Below, one piece after another: positions 26,673-35,849 of a stretch of DNA of 64,000 nucleotides. This DNA is from Pseudorhodoplanes sinuspersici (GTDB taxonomy: Bacteria > Pseudomonadota > Alphaproteobacteria > Rhizobiales > Xanthobacteraceae): positions 3,838,501 to 3,902,500 of the forward strand of contig NZ_CP021112.1 of NCBI RefSeq assembly GCF_002119765.1, read 5' to 3'. Position numbers and translations under genes: made by a program. The stretch's first letter is position 1. Every line of letters begins with the position of its first letter. Under the pieces are notes generated by a model. The model worked only from the letters and a program-made list of their open reading frames with translations, did no database searches and was not told the DNA's origin.

Positions 26673-27264
26673 GCGCGTCGCCCATGACGAACAGATGCGG
26701 TTGGCTGATTATCCTTGTCACGAATGAATTCTGCTCGTCGTGTCGGCGGCGCCAGTCCTGCAAGGTCATGACGCTGGGATTGATCGGGCGATGCAGGACA
26801 GCCTCGGCGTCTTGTAGCGCTTTGAAGATCTCTCCGTAGGTGACGTCATCGGTGATGATCATCAGATCGATATCGCTTGTGGCCGTGTCTGTTGCTTTCG
26901 CCACCGAACCATAGACGAAAGCGGCGTCGATGCGATCCGCAAATCGTGTAAGGGCTGCCCGGATCGGTTCAACGAGGCCGACGGTCTTGCGAACCAGGCT
27001 CTGCAACTCTTCAAAGACAGGAGACTCCCGATTGACGGAGTAGAGTTTCCGGTTTCCCGACATTTCGACATTCAGGATTTTGACATCTGCCAGCCGCTGC
27101 AACTCGCGTTGGACGGCGCCAGAGCCGGATGCAGCGAGTTTGATGATTTCGGACGCATTAAACGAGCGATCGGGGTGGCCAAACAAGATCGCCAGCACGC
27201 GGAGTTGCACGCGTGAGAATAAAGCCTTCGCCAGGCCGGAGGGGGTGCCCGATTTCTTACCCAT
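26659..27264 (-). CDS. Winged-helix plus MNT nucleotidyltransferase, candidate antitoxin and autoregulator
   Basis: 201 residues from the ATG at 27264. The first 80 residues form an ArsR-like winged helix (LRVLAILFGHPDRSFNASEI, GAVQRELQRLADVKIL). The second half is a minimal nucleotidyltransferase with YGSVAKATDTATSDIDLMI, the GS-x(10)-D-x-D metal/nucleotide motif. An ATG at 27300 is in frame, but a 34-bp palindrome lies between the two, so translation from 27264 would leave that site as an operator over the start. The fused DNA-binding domain suggests it represses its own operon and modifies the HEPN partner. Confidence 0.78.
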   Translation of the reverse strand: MGKKSGTPSGLAKALFSRVQLRVLAILFGHPDRSFNASEIIKLAASGSGAVQRELQRLADVKILNVEMSGNRKLYSVNRESPVFEELQSLVRKTVGLVEPIRAALTRFADRIDAAFVYGSVAKATDTATSDIDLMIITDDVTYGEIFKALQDAEAVLHRPINPSVMTLQDWRRRHDEQNSFVTRIISQPHLFVMGDAHAIA

Positions 27265-27292
27265 TTTGGGAATGATATTACCCAAAATGGGT
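27259..27292. promoter_or_regulatory. Operator palindrome over the MNT/HEPN start codon
   Basis: Perfect 12-bp arms ACCCATTTTGGG and CCCAAAATGGGT separated by ten A/T-rich bases. It covers the second in-frame ATG of the winged-helix/MNT gene and is placed to block both promoter and translation start. It is the natural candidate site for the winged helix of that protein. Confidence 0.65.
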
Positions 27293-27310
27293 ATTTTCAA
27301 GCCTCTGGCT

Positions 27311-27793
27311 TTATGCCAGCCGCTCGATCCCGCCCCGGTCCAGTCGCTCCAGCACTTCCCGCAAGGACCGGCCGGCGATCACCGCGTCCGGCGCGATTTC
27401 GCTGAGCGGCACCAGCACGAAAGCGCGTTCGAACATGCGCGGATGGGGCAGGGTCAGCTTCGGATCGTCGAGGGTCTCGTCGCCATACGTGATGAGGTCG
27501 ATGTCCAGGGGGCGCGGACCCCAGCGTTCTTCCTTGTGCCGGTCGCGGCCGAAGGCGCGTTCGACCTCGTGGGCGCGATCGAGCAGGCCGAGCGGTGTCA
27601 GTGCCGTGTCGATGGCGATACAGGCATTGATGAACGCGGGTTGGTCGGTCTTGCCCCAGGGCGGCGTTTTGTAATCCGAAGAGCGTGCGATCAGGCGAAC
27701 GCGATCGCCGTCGCAGAATTGCGCAATGCCGCGCGCAATGGTGTCGCGCGCATCGCCAACATTACCCCCGAAGGCGACGAACGCGCGCGGCAT
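27311..27793 (-). CDS. folK: 6-hydroxymethyl-dihydropterin pyrophosphokinase
   Basis: 160-residue HPPK, transferring pyrophosphate from ATP to 6-hydroxymethyl-7,8-dihydropterin in folate synthesis. Motifs are FVAFGGNVGDA at the N-terminus, FINACIAIDT, RWGPRPLDIDLITYG (the metal-binding D-x-D signature) and LPHPRMFERAFVLVPL. Normal length. Last gene of folP-folB-folK, starting one base after the folB stop. Confidence 0.95.
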   Translation of the reverse strand: MPRAFVAFGGNVGDARDTIARGIAQFCDGDRVRLIARSSDYKTPPWGKTDQPAFINACIAIDTALTPLGLLDRAHEVERAFGRDRHKEERWGPRPLDIDLITYGDETLDDPKLTLPHPRMFERAFVLVPLSEIAPDAVIAGRSLREVLERLDRGGIERLA

Positions 27794-27794
27794 G

Positions 27795-28166
27795 TCAGCG
27801 CCCGCGCGTGATGATCACGCCGACATCGTCGAAGGTTGCGGCAATCGGGGCATGCGGCTTGTGCACCGTGAGCCGGATTTTCATGATCTGCGGGAATTTC
27901 TCGAGCAGGGCGTCGATGACCGCGCCGGCTGCCGCTTCGATCAGGCGAAAGCGTTGCGCGCAGAAGGCTTCGCTCGCGATTTCGGTGACCGTGCCATAAG
28001 ACACCGTATGCGCGAGCCGGTCGGACCGCGAGGCCTGGCCCAGATCGATATCGATCAGGATGTCCAGTGTGAAGGTCTGGCCGACCTTGGCCTCATGCGC
28101 CATCACGCCGTGATAGGCATGCAGCGCGAGGCCGGTGATGAAGATGTTGTCGGTGGTCTTGCTCAT
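27795..28166 (-). CDS. folB: Dihydroneopterin aldolase
   Basis: 123-residue aldolase converting dihydroneopterin to 6-hydroxymethyl-dihydropterin and glycolaldehyde. It has the typical opening IFITGLALHAYHGVMAHEAKVGQ, the central VSYGTVTEIA and the C-terminal VHKPHAPI with conserved Lys. The ATG overlaps the folP stop (ATGA). Middle gene of the folate operon. Confidence 0.94.
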   Translation of the reverse strand: MSKTTDNIFITGLALHAYHGVMAHEAKVGQTFTLDILIDIDLGQASRSDRLAHTVSYGTVTEIASEAFCAQRFRLIEAAAGAVIDALLEKFPQIMKIRLTVHKPHAPIAATFDDVGVIITRGR

Positions 28167-29005
28167 TGTGCGTCCCTGATCGCTTCCGCCACGCGCAGCG
28201 CCTGCATCGTTTCGGCGACATCGTGCGTGCGGACGATTGTTGCGCCGGCCTGCACTGCCAAAAGGTGACCTGCGATCGAACCGCCCAGCCGCTGATCGGG
28301 TTCGGACGGCACGATGGACGCAATGAACCGCTTGCGCGACAGGCCGATCAGGATCGGCAGGCCGAAATGCTTGAATTTGTGCAGTTGCGCGACGGCGATG
28401 ATGCTTTGTTCGGGCACTTTGCCGAAGCCGATGCCAGGATCGAGCACGATCTGCTCGCGGCGAAGGCCGGCCTTCGCAGCGATATCGAGCGAGCGCTCGA
28501 AGAAGGCGTTCATGTCGGCGATAATGTCGATGGCCGGATCGGCTGTCTCGCGATTGTGCATGACGATCACCGGCACGCCGTGTCTGGCGACCACAGGCGC
28601 CATGTCGGGATCGCGATGCAGGCCCCAGACGTCATTGGCAATCGCCGCGCCCTGACCGATGGCCCAGTCGGCGACCTCGGCTTTCATCGTGTCGATCGAG
28701 ACCGGCTTGCCGAGCGCAACGACGGCGGAGAGGACGGGTTCCAGCCGTTCACGTTCGATCTGCGCCGTCACCGGCGCCATGCCGCCATAGGGCCGCGTCG
28801 ATTCCGCGCCCACATCGATAATGTCGGCGCCTTCGGCAATCATTCTCTTGGCGTGGGTAATCGCAAGCAGCGGATCGATGAACCGGCCGCCGTCGGAAAA
28901 AGAATCCGGCGTCAGGTTGAGGACACCCATCACCGTCGCACGTTTCGGCGAAAGCAGGCGGTCCAGCAACGGCGATTGTGCGGCGTCGGCGATTGGATTG
29001 GTCAT
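28163..29005 (-). CDS. folP: Dihydropteroate synthase
   Basis: 280-residue TIM-barrel enzyme condensing hydroxymethyl-dihydropterin pyrophosphate with p-aminobenzoate, the sulfonamide target. Signatures are MGVLNLTPDSFSDGGRF, DVGAESTRPYG, the VMHN segment, DPGIGFGKVPEQ and LSRKRFIA. Normal length. It is first in the folP-folB-folK operon; its upstream region carries a dispersed palindrome. Confidence 0.95.
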   Translation of the reverse strand: MTNPIADAAQSPLLDRLLSPKRATVMGVLNLTPDSFSDGGRFIDPLLAITHAKRMIAEGADIIDVGAESTRPYGGMAPVTAQIERERLEPVLSAVVALGKPVSIDTMKAEVADWAIGQGAAIANDVWGLHRDPDMAPVVARHGVPVIVMHNRETADPAIDIIADMNAFFERSLDIAAKAGLRREQIVLDPGIGFGKVPEQSIIAVAQLHKFKHFGLPILIGLSRKRFIASIVPSEPDQRLGGSIAGHLLAVQAGATIVRTHDVAETMQALRVAEAIRDAQ

Positions 29006-29070
29006 GGCCCGGCGCTTCTATCAGATCGATCGCTAAAGTCTGCTTCAGACTCTAGCTTATCTTTTTGTTT

Positions 29071-29119
29071 GAGCATGATCTTTTCGGAAAGCCGGTGCCC
29101 ACTTTTCCGGTTCATGCTC
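29071..29119. repeat. Dispersed GAGCATGATC palindrome
   Basis: Inverted ends GAGCATGA and TCATGCTC around CTTTTCGGAAAGCCGGTGCCC, a common intergenic element of Hyphomicrobiales. A second member is at 47525-47572. It lies between folP and the DUF4332 gene. Confidence 0.8.
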
Positions 29120-29176
29120 TGAAAATCGTGTGCCTTGCAGATCTGTGCAAGGTGAGGGCAGGGCGCCGCCGTGTTT

Positions 29177-29584
29177 TCAATAGGAAATCTTCTGCGGCAA
29201 TTTCTTCGCCGCTTCGACCCAGCGGCCCACCGCCTTTTCGGTCGGAACCAGGCGCACCAGTTTGAGCTTGTCATTCTTCTCGCGCATCGCCGCGGCAAGC
29301 TTTTCCGGGTTGCGATATTTCAGTTCCCGCACCGTATCGACGCCGACACGGCAGAGCAGTTCGGCATAGCCTTCGCCAAGGCCCTTGACCCGCAGCTTGT
29401 CGGCGAGATTGGCAAAGCGAAGGAGGCGGGCCTGATCGATTCCAGTCTTGGCCGATAATTCCTTGCGACCCTTCGGGCTCTTCGCGGCTTCCAGAAGCTT
29501 CTCCGATGTGCGGATGCCGGCCGATTTCAGGCTCAGGATCACGTCCGAGCCAAGCCCATCCAGATTCTTCAGCGATTTTGACAA
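29177..29584 (-). CDS. DUF4332 domain protein
   Basis: 135 residues from a TTG at 29584 (a TTG five codons earlier at 29599 is possible; no ATG is available). The sequence reads as two helix-hairpin-helix-like units: LKNLDGLGSDVILSLKSAGI with RTSEKLLEAAKSPKGRKEL, then LRVKGLGEGYAELLCRVGVD with TVRELKYRNPEKL. This is the DUF4332 pattern, related to non-catalytic nucleic-acid-binding HhH domains. The function is unknown. It follows the DUF2267-like gene by about 20 bases. Confidence 0.8.
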   Translation of the reverse strand: MSKSLKNLDGLGSDVILSLKSAGIRTSEKLLEAAKSPKGRKELSAKTGIDQARLLRFANLADKLRVKGLGEGYAELLCRVGVDTVRELKYRNPEKLAAAMREKNDKLKLVRLVPTEKAVGRWVEAAKKLPQKISY

Positions 29585-29605
29585 AGCAGGAGACCCCAAA
29601 ACAGA

Positions 29606-29956
29606 TCAGGCGAATTGCGACAGGCCCGGGATCGCACCGACCAATTCGCCGACCGCGTCTTCACCCACTTTCTCGCGCGCAAACGCAAGGAGTGTGCGGG
29701 CAACGCCCTGCACCTCACCCATGCTGAGGCCCAGTCCCATCAATTGGGTGCCGACACCCATGATGCCGCCAAACATGCCACCGGCAGGCGCAGCGGCCGC
29801 AGCTTCTGCCGCACCAGGCATGGCATCCATCAACGGCTTGATGGTATCAGCCGGGGCTTCCTTGACGAGGAAAGCGAGAATGATACCGACAGCCTTTTCG
29901 GCGACGTCGCGATCGATACCGAGTTCGGCGACAAGTCGCCCGACGAGTTCGTCCAT
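29606..29956 (-). CDS. DUF2267-like small protein
   Basis: 116 residues from ATG 29956, chosen because GGGAGGGGG lies about nine bases upstream. The helical N-terminus MDELVGRLVAELGIDRDVAE with AVGIILAFLVKEAP and the C-terminal IPGLSQFA resemble alphaproteobacterial DUF2267-type proteins. A Gly/Met-rich middle (GGMFGGIMGVGTQLMGLGL) separates the two helical parts. There is no signal peptide. The function is unknown. Confidence 0.65.
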   Translation of the reverse strand: MDELVGRLVAELGIDRDVAEKAVGIILAFLVKEAPADTIKPLMDAMPGAAEAAAAAPAGGMFGGIMGVGTQLMGLGLSMGEVQGVARTLLAFAREKVGEDAVGELVGAIPGLSQFA

Positions 29957-30191
29957 GTTGTTGGCCCCCTCCCGCACTGTCGGCGGGTTTGTAGCGATCA
30001 TTGATAATGAAATCGGGGCGAAAGGAAATACATCCACTGACAAATATGCAACTGTGTGACACCGTAGCAACGATCCGTGATCGACATTGACAAAGCAGGT
30101 TGCAATGCGAAGTAAACGCGGTGCGTTGGCCGGCCTACGCGTTCATTTGAAAAAATGGTATTGATTTCAAGAGGCCAGTACGAGGACTGCG

Positions 30192-31925
30192 ATGGCGAAG
30201 TCGACCAAGAAGACGAAATCAGCGGCGGCTGACAAGCCGGCAGCAGAGGCGATCGAGACGCCGACGAAGGCGACGGCAAAGACGACAAGAAAATCAGCAG
30301 CAAAGTCCGCAGCACCAGCGCAGCCGGTCAAGGCCGCCGAACCGCTCGAATTGCCGGGAACGATCTTCGTCGGCGAGAGTGTCAAGCCGGAACGGCTGAC
30401 GCTTGCACTCGCCAATCGGCACGGACTTGCAACCGGTGCGACCGGAACGGGCAAGACCGTGACGTTGCAAGTGCTTGCGGAAGGTTTTTCACGCCATGGT
30501 GTGCCGGTCTTTGCCGCCGATATCAAAGGCGACCTGTCTGGTATCTCTGAACCAGGCGAAGCCAAGCCGGCTCTGCTCGAACGTGCGCAGAGCATGGGGC
30601 TGGAATACCAGCCCGATCAATTCCCGACCATCTTCTGGGATCTGTTCGGCGAACAGGGGCATCCGATCCGCGCCACCGTCACCGAGATGGGACCTCTGCT
30701 GCTGGCGCGGCTGCTCGATCTCAACGAGGTGCAGGAGGGGGTGCTCAATATCGCCTTCAAGATCGCCGACGACGAAGGCTTGCCGCTGCTCGACTTCAAG
30801 GATTTGCGCGCGATCCTCGACGCCATTGCGCCGTTCGGCAGCAAGCGCGAAGCCGAAGAGGGGTCGGGAAATGCGATCGTCGATCAGATCAAGCAGACGG
30901 TGGGGAAATACGGCAACGTCACCAAGCAGACGGTCGGGACCATTCAGCGCGCGCTGCTGGTGTTGGAGAACCAGGGCGGCGAGAAATTCTTCGGCGAGCC
31001 GGCGCTCGACCTGAAGGACTTCATGCGCACCGATCGCGATGGCCGCGGCTATGTCAGCATTCTCGCCGCCGACAAGCTGATGGCCAATCCGCGGCTCTAT
31101 GCGACCTTCCTGTTATGGCTTCTCTCCGAATTGTTCGAGGAATTGCCGGAAATCGGCGATCCGGACAAGCCGAGGCTCGTGTTCTTCTTCGATGAGGCGC
31201 ATCTTCTTTTTGATGATGCCCCGAAAGCCTTGCTCGACAAGATCGAACAGGTGGTGCGCCTCGTGCGCTCGAAGGGCGTCGGCGTCTATTTCGTCACCCA
31301 GAACCCGCTCGACGTGCCGGACAAGGTGCTGGCGCAGCTCGGCAACCGCGTGCAGCACGCGCTCCGCGCCTTCACGCCGCGCGACCAGAAGGCGGTGCAG
31401 ACTGCGGCCGATACCTTCCGTCCCAATCCGGATCTCAACACCGCCAAGGTGATCACCGAGCTTGGCAAGGGCGAAGCTTTGGTGTCGTTCCTCGAAGGCA
31501 ACGGTACGCCGTCGATGGTCGAGCGTACGATGATCCGTCCGCCGTCAGCGCGGATGGGCCCAATCAGCCCGGTCGAGCGCGCAGCCATCATCGCGGCCAG
31601 TCCGGTCAAGGGTAAATACGATACAGTGATCGACAGCGACTCCGCTTACGAGAAGCTGAGCGAGCGTGTCGAGAAGGAGGCCGCGCCGGCGGATCAGGGC
31701 GGCGGCATCGGCGACTGGATCGGCAGCATCTTCGGCACCAATCGCAAGCGCGGCGAGCGCCTCACGACCAGCCAGACGATTGCCCGCGAAGTGACACGTA
31801 CGGTCACCGGGCGAGTCGCCGGCGGCATTGCCGCCTCGATTGGCAAGAAGATCGGCGGCTCGGCGGGCTCCTCGATCGGCCGCGCGATCGTGCGTGGTAC
31901 GCTCGGTGGGATATTGAGGCGGTGA
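30192..31925 (+). CDS. HerA-like/DUF853 P-loop ATPase
   Basis: 577-residue ATPase of the HerA/FtsK superfamily (YjgR/DUF853 group). A Lys/Ala-rich N-terminal tail of about 50 residues is followed by Walker A GATGTGKT (82-89), [11 protein letters not shown], Walker [13 protein letters not shown] and [13 protein letters not shown]. The C-terminal 90 residues end in a Gly/Ile-rich repeat ([20 protein letters not shown]) of the membrane-association type. Possibly a DNA or protein pump; the role of this branch is unproven. Confidence 0.88.
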   Translation: MAKSTKKTKSAAADKPAAEAIETPTKATAKTTRKSAAKSAAPAQPVKAAEPLELPGTIFVGESVKPERLTLALANRHGLATGATGTGKTVTLQVLAEGFSRHGVPVFAADIKGDLSGISEPGEAKPALLERAQSMGLEYQPDQFPTIFWDLFGEQGHPIRATVTEMGPLLLARLLDLNEVQEGVLNIAFKIADDEGLPLLDFKDLRAILDAIAPFGSKREAEEGSGNAIVDQIKQTVGKYGNVTKQTVGTIQRALLVLENQGGEKFFGEPALDLKDFMRTDRDGRGYVSILAADKLMANPRLYATFLLWLLSELFEELPEIGDPDKPRLVFFFDEAHLLFDDAPKALLDKIEQVVRLVRSKGVGVYFVTQNPLDVPDKVLAQLGNRVQHALRAFTPRDQKAVQTAADTFRPNPDLNTAKVITELGKGEALVSFLEGNGTPSMVERTMIRPPSARMGPISPVERAAIIAASPVKGKYDTVIDSDSAYEKLSERVEKEAAPADQGGGIGDWIGSIFGTNRKRGERLTTSQTIAREVTRTVTGRVAGGIAASIGKKIGGSAGSSIGRAIVRGTLGGILRR

Positions 31926-31932
31926 TTAGCTC

Positions 31933-32031
31933 GTCATCCTGAGGTGCGAAGGCGCAACGCGCCTGAGCCTCGAAGGATGATGGGCCGTCGCCCTTCGAGG
32001 CCATCGCTATGCGATGGCACCTCAGGGTGAC
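31933..32031. repeat. Dispersed repeat with GTCATCCTGAGGTGC ends
   Basis: Terminal inverted repeats GTCATCCTGAGGTGC and GCACCTCAGGGTGAC enclose shorter palindromes (GCGCAACGCGC, CGCTATGCG). It is a typical intergenic element in this group, filling the gap between the HerA-like gene and the peptidase. Confidence 0.85.
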
Positions 32032-32052
32032 GGTACATAGATGGAGTGGATG

Positions 32053-33447
32053 ATGACCCCGACCGACGCCCTGCCCAAAGTCCTCGACCGCATCGACGCC
32101 GATCTCGACAACAGCCTCGCGCGGCTGTTCGATTTTCTGAAAATTCAATCGATCTCGACCGATCCGGCTTATGCAGATCAATGCAAGAGCGCGGCGGCCT
32201 TCGTGGCAAGGGATCTTGAAACGCTCGGACTGAAAGCCGAAATGCGACCGACCAGCGGGCATCCGGTGGTGATCGGCAAGCCCGAAAAGCCGAATGGCGG
32301 GCCGCGCGTTCTGTTCTATGGACATTACGATGTGCAGCCGGTCGATCCGCTGGATCTGTGGCAGACGCCGCCGTTCGATCCGCGCATCGAAGATCTCGGC
32401 AATGGCCGCAAGATCATCGTCGCGCGCGGCGCCTGCGACGACAAGGGCCAGCTCATGACGTTCCTGGAAGCCTGCCGCGCCTATAAGGCGGTGACCGGCA
32501 CGCTGCCGCTCGACATCACGGTGATGATCGAGGGCGAGGAAGAATGCGGATCGAAAGGTCTGTTCTCGTTCGTGAAAGAGAATGCCGACGAATTCAAGCT
32601 CGACATGGCTTTGGTCTGCGACACCGCCATGTGGTCGCCGACAACCCCGATGGTCACGACATCGCTGCGCGGGCTTGTCTATGAAGACGTGACGGTGACG
32701 GCGGCGGACCGCGATCTGCATTCCGGTCTGTTCGGCGGCGCGGCGCAAAATCCGATCCGCGTACTCACCAAAGCGCTGGCAGCCATTCACGATGACGATG
32801 GCCGCATCACCATTCCCGGCTTCTACGATGGCGTTCCGGAATTGCCGGACGATATCAAGGCCGATCTGAAGGCACTCAATCTCACAGCCGAAGAATTTCT
32901 CGGCCAGATCGGGCTCAGTATCCCGGCCGGCGAAAAGGGCCGCCTGCTGATCGAGATGATCTCGACGCGGCCGACCTGCGATATCAACGGCATCATCGGC
33001 GGCTATACCGGTGAGGGCGCCAAGACCGTGATCGCTTCGCAGGCGAAAGCGAAAGTCTCGTTCCGGCTTGTCGGCGATCAGGACCCGGTCAAGGTGCAGC
33101 AGGCCTTCCGCGACTTTATCCGCGCGCGCATCCCGGCAGACTGCAAGGTGGAGTTCGAGAACCATGGTCTCGCACCGGCACTGCAATTGCCGTTCGACAG
33201 CCCGGCGATCGTCAAGACGCGCAAGGCGTTGCAGGACGAGTGGGGTCACAAGGCGGTGACGGTCGGCGCCGGCGGCTCGATCCCGATCGTCGGCGATTTC
33301 AAGCGCGTGCTCGGCATGGACTCGCTCATGGTCGGCTTCGCGCTCGACGACGATCGCGTGCATTCGCCGAACGAGAAATACGATCTCACCTCGTTCCACA
33401 AAGGCACGCGCAGCTGGGCGCGGATTTTGGCGGCGCTGGCAGGGTAG
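32053..33447 (+). CDS. M20 family dipeptidase
   Basis: 464-residue zinc metallopeptidase. Ligand segments are YGHYDVQP (His), ARGACDDKGQ (bridging Asp), MIEGEEECGS (catalytic and ligand Glu pair), CDTAMW (Asp) and the C-terminal FHKGTRSW (His). This fits the carnosinase-like dipeptidase branch. In-frame ATGs lie at 32041, 32050 and 32053; GGAG at 32043-32046 sits six bases before 32053, which I prefer. A decayed copy of the C-terminus occurs at 35647. Confidence 0.92.
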   Translation: MTPTDALPKVLDRIDADLDNSLARLFDFLKIQSISTDPAYADQCKSAAAFVARDLETLGLKAEMRPTSGHPVVIGKPEKPNGGPRVLFYGHYDVQPVDPLDLWQTPPFDPRIEDLGNGRKIIVARGACDDKGQLMTFLEACRAYKAVTGTLPLDITVMIEGEEECGSKGLFSFVKENADEFKLDMALVCDTAMWSPTTPMVTTSLRGLVYEDVTVTAADRDLHSGLFGGAAQNPIRVLTKALAAIHDDDGRITIPGFYDGVPELPDDIKADLKALNLTAEEFLGQIGLSIPAGEKGRLLIEMISTRPTCDINGIIGGYTGEGAKTVIASQAKAKVSFRLVGDQDPVKVQQAFRDFIRARIPADCKVEFENHGLAPALQLPFDSPAIVKTRKALQDEWGHKAVTVGAGGSIPIVGDFKRVLGMDSLMVGFALDDDRVHSPNEKYDLTSFHKGTRSWARILAALAG

Positions 33448-33518
33448 GTCGCTGGCCCTCGCGCTCAGACGCGACAATGCAGACGGACAAGGATTTGACG
33501 GACTATCATCCGAAATGA

Positions 33519-33544
33519 GTTGGTTCCCGCGTACGGGAACCAAC
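33519..33544. terminator. Perfect hairpin between convergent genes
   Basis: 11-bp arms GTTGGTTCCCG/CGGGAACCAAC with a CGTA loop, located between the M20 peptidase and porin stops. There is no T-run on either side, so termination is plausible only by position. Confidence 0.35.
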
Positions 33545-33628
33545 CGCCTTGGCTCGTTCGTGCAATGTCTTCATACGGGGGATGTGAAGACAATCAGCCG
33601 CGCGGGTGATCGGCTGATTGCGTTGCAC

Positions 33629-35140
33629 TCACGGCCAGAAGCTGCGCTGGACACGAAGCGCCGCAGACCAAACCCCTTGATCTTCCAGGGCGTAGGAACC
33701 GGCAGCGAGCCCGTTATTGGAAGAGGTCAAGGTGGCTGTCGAACCTCCGAACGCGGTATTCACCTCTGTGTAGGCCACTTCGAGGCCCACATCGAAATTG
33801 CGGACAGGAGTCCACATGGTGCGGGATGAGACGCGCCATGTCGAGAAATCCGGATCGCAGGCCGCGGGGTTGCTGATCACGACATTGGTGCCGATGCAGC
33901 GGGAGCCCAGATTGGCGATCAAGGCCTTGGCCCGGTCGGTGTACTGAACACTCATGTAACCAAAGACCCATGACGTCCTCAGGCTGGGTGTCCAGTAATG
34001 CTGGAACGCGACCGAACCGCCCCAGGTCTCAGTCAGTTCGAGCTCGGTCGAACCGCCCTCCGCCGGAGTAACGCCGCCGAACACCGCGTCGTTGAAGGCA
34101 CCGAGTGCAAGACCGCCGCTTGTGTGCAGCGCGTTGTTCGAGTTCGCGAAAGCGACATAGCTCGAAGCGCCCTTTGCGTAGGCGATCTGGCCGGACAGCG
34201 TATCCTTGGAATCCCAGGGCATCTTCAGGGTCAAGCCGGCACCAACCGCCCAACCCCATTTTTCGTCCGGGTGGCCGCACGATGTCGTATTGGTGCCGCC
34301 GCCATTGCAGGTCGGCGATGAGTTGGTGAAATTATAACGCGCACCGACCTCGCGCAGCGCACCCATGATCTGGGCGGAGCCCCAGGCCTGGTCGACGCGG
34401 ATATTGCCGACGAAATCAGGCATCCGCGCGCCCATGCTGTCGCTTGCGTTCGACGAGAATGGTGCAGCACCAAGCACGCCGGCGGTGTTCGCCGCGTTGC
34501 CGAGATCGACGACGCCCTTGCTGTGCGCATTGGAGTCTTCAAGCGATAGACTGGCCGAGAGGCCATTGCCGAACTGCCACGTATAGGCGGCGAGGTTCAT
34601 GCCCGTTGAGCTGGTGCCGCCGTCGAAGGTGCCGGTGAGAAGTCCAAAGGACGATGCGCTGTAATGTGCGAAGAACGTTTCGGAGCGGCCAAAGGTGAAA
34701 CCCGCGAACTGAATGAAGGCGCGCTCCAGAGCAACCGATGTGCTGGGTGCACCGTTCTCAATGGCGTTGTTTCTGACATTGACGCCGAAATTGAAGTATG
34801 ACCTCAGCGTGCCGTATTCGGTCTGCGTGCGCGCATCCGCAGAGAGCCGGAAGCGCGACTGCATCGCGAAGGTGTTGGGGAGGCGGGTGAAGACGCCGGT
34901 TGCGTTGTTGACCGGATAAGCTCCCTGAGGCGCGTTGTGGTAGGCTTCAAAGCGGACATAGCCGCCGATCTTGATACAGGTGTCTGTGCCGGGGATGTAA
35001 TAATAGCCGGCACCATACAGACTGCAGATCCTGACATATTCGACCGCTTTGGCCTTCACAGGAAGATCGGCGGATTGCGCAGCGGCTGCTGTCAACACGC
35101 TAGCCGCGGAGGCGGCGAGAATTGTCTTCATCAAGTTCAT
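33629..35140 (-). CDS. Outer-membrane porin (Porin_2 family)
   Basis: 503-residue beta-barrel porin. A signal peptide (MNLMKTILAASAASVLTAAA) is followed by the family's mature start SADLPVKAKAVEYVRICSLY with GAGYYYIPGTDTCIKIGGYVR. Alternating strands end in the C-terminal Phe-x-Pro of RVQRSFWP, close to the usual terminal aromatic. A GTG at 35152 is also in frame; ATG 35140 gives a normal signal peptide. It forms diffusion channels for small solutes. A long AT-richer upstream region suggests complex regulation. Confidence 0.92.
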   Translation of the reverse strand: MNLMKTILAASAASVLTAAAAQSADLPVKAKAVEYVRICSLYGAGYYYIPGTDTCIKIGGYVRFEAYHNAPQGAYPVNNATGVFTRLPNTFAMQSRFRLSADARTQTEYGTLRSYFNFGVNVRNNAIENGAPSTSVALERAFIQFAGFTFGRSETFFAHYSASSFGLLTGTFDGGTSSTGMNLAAYTWQFGNGLSASLSLEDSNAHSKGVVDLGNAANTAGVLGAAPFSSNASDSMGARMPDFVGNIRVDQAWGSAQIMGALREVGARYNFTNSSPTCNGGGTNTTSCGHPDEKWGWAVGAGLTLKMPWDSKDTLSGQIAYAKGASSYVAFANSNNALHTSGGLALGAFNDAVFGGVTPAEGGSTELELTETWGGSVAFQHYWTPSLRTSWVFGYMSVQYTDRAKALIANLGSRCIGTNVVISNPAACDPDFSTWRVSSRTMWTPVRNFDVGLEVAYTEVNTAFGGSTATLTSSNNGLAAGSYALEDQGVWSAALRVQRSFWP

Positions 35141-35849
35141 CGTAAGACGCACCCCATTTCAAAGGTCAGTTACATTCGGCATTCGTTGCCTGGGCCTGAA
35201 TGTCGGTGCTGCATTACAGTCGGATGACACGCGCATAAGCGTTACGCGCATTCGGTGTCGTCGCACGGCGTTTCATTTCGCGTTGTTGTTGCGCTGGCGG
35301 ATCGATGCGACGGAGCGTGAGATGTCGCTCAGTTGCTCTTTATTGTCTCTTTGAATGACATGTTGTTCCGATCGCGATCGATCGGGAAGACACGCTCGTG
35401 CGTCATACGCGATACGATTGTATCGCAAGCTACTTTATGGTGTGTGGCGATATGACCCGCGCATGCGGCTGCAACGGCAGATGTGTGATCCATCAGCAAC
35501 GCATTTGCGCTGCGCGTCATCATCGAATTCGGTGATGGACATCATCGTGCTGTAGATCAAGCGCTGCTGTGTTGGCGACTTGATCCCGATCATTGATGGT
35601 CGGATTCGTGCGCGACGATGACCGCGCGTATTCTCGTCACGAGACAGACAATCTCATGTCATTCCACAAAGGCACACGAAGCTGAGTGCGCATTCTGGCG
35701 AACTGATGCGCGCCGCAGCTTGTCGGCTTGTTTTCAAATCCGTTCGCTGCGCTATCTTCGCATGATGAATGATCGCGTTGTGATGTTCGCACGTGTCGCG
35801 GTGTTGCGCCGTCTGATCGCTCCGATGATCGGCGAACGCGCTTCAATCG
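35141..35849. other. Porin upstream region with a gene remnant
   Basis: About 700 bases. The first part should hold the porin promoter. A decayed M20 peptidase tail lies at 35647-35706. A frame at about 35762-35845 (MMNDRVVMFARVAVLRRLIA) may be the displaced beginning of the His-rich protein. I see nothing else. Confidence 0.45.
35647..35706 (+). pseudogene. Decayed C-terminal remnant of an M20-type peptidase
   Basis: Reads DNLMSFHKGTRS, stop, VRILAN, against YDLTSFHKGTRSWARILAAL at the end of the peptidase at 32053-33447. About 41 of 57 bases match, with TTCCACAAAGGCAC identical over 14. An in-frame stop replaces Trp. The rest of the gene is gone. It is either a partial duplication of the neighbour or the stump of a lost paralogue. 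Confidence 0.65.

Noticed and set aside
31804-33543. 579-codon minus-strand frame opposite the M20 peptidase
   Set aside because: The peptidase motifs on the plus strand are complete, and the minus frame crosses an intergenic repeat.
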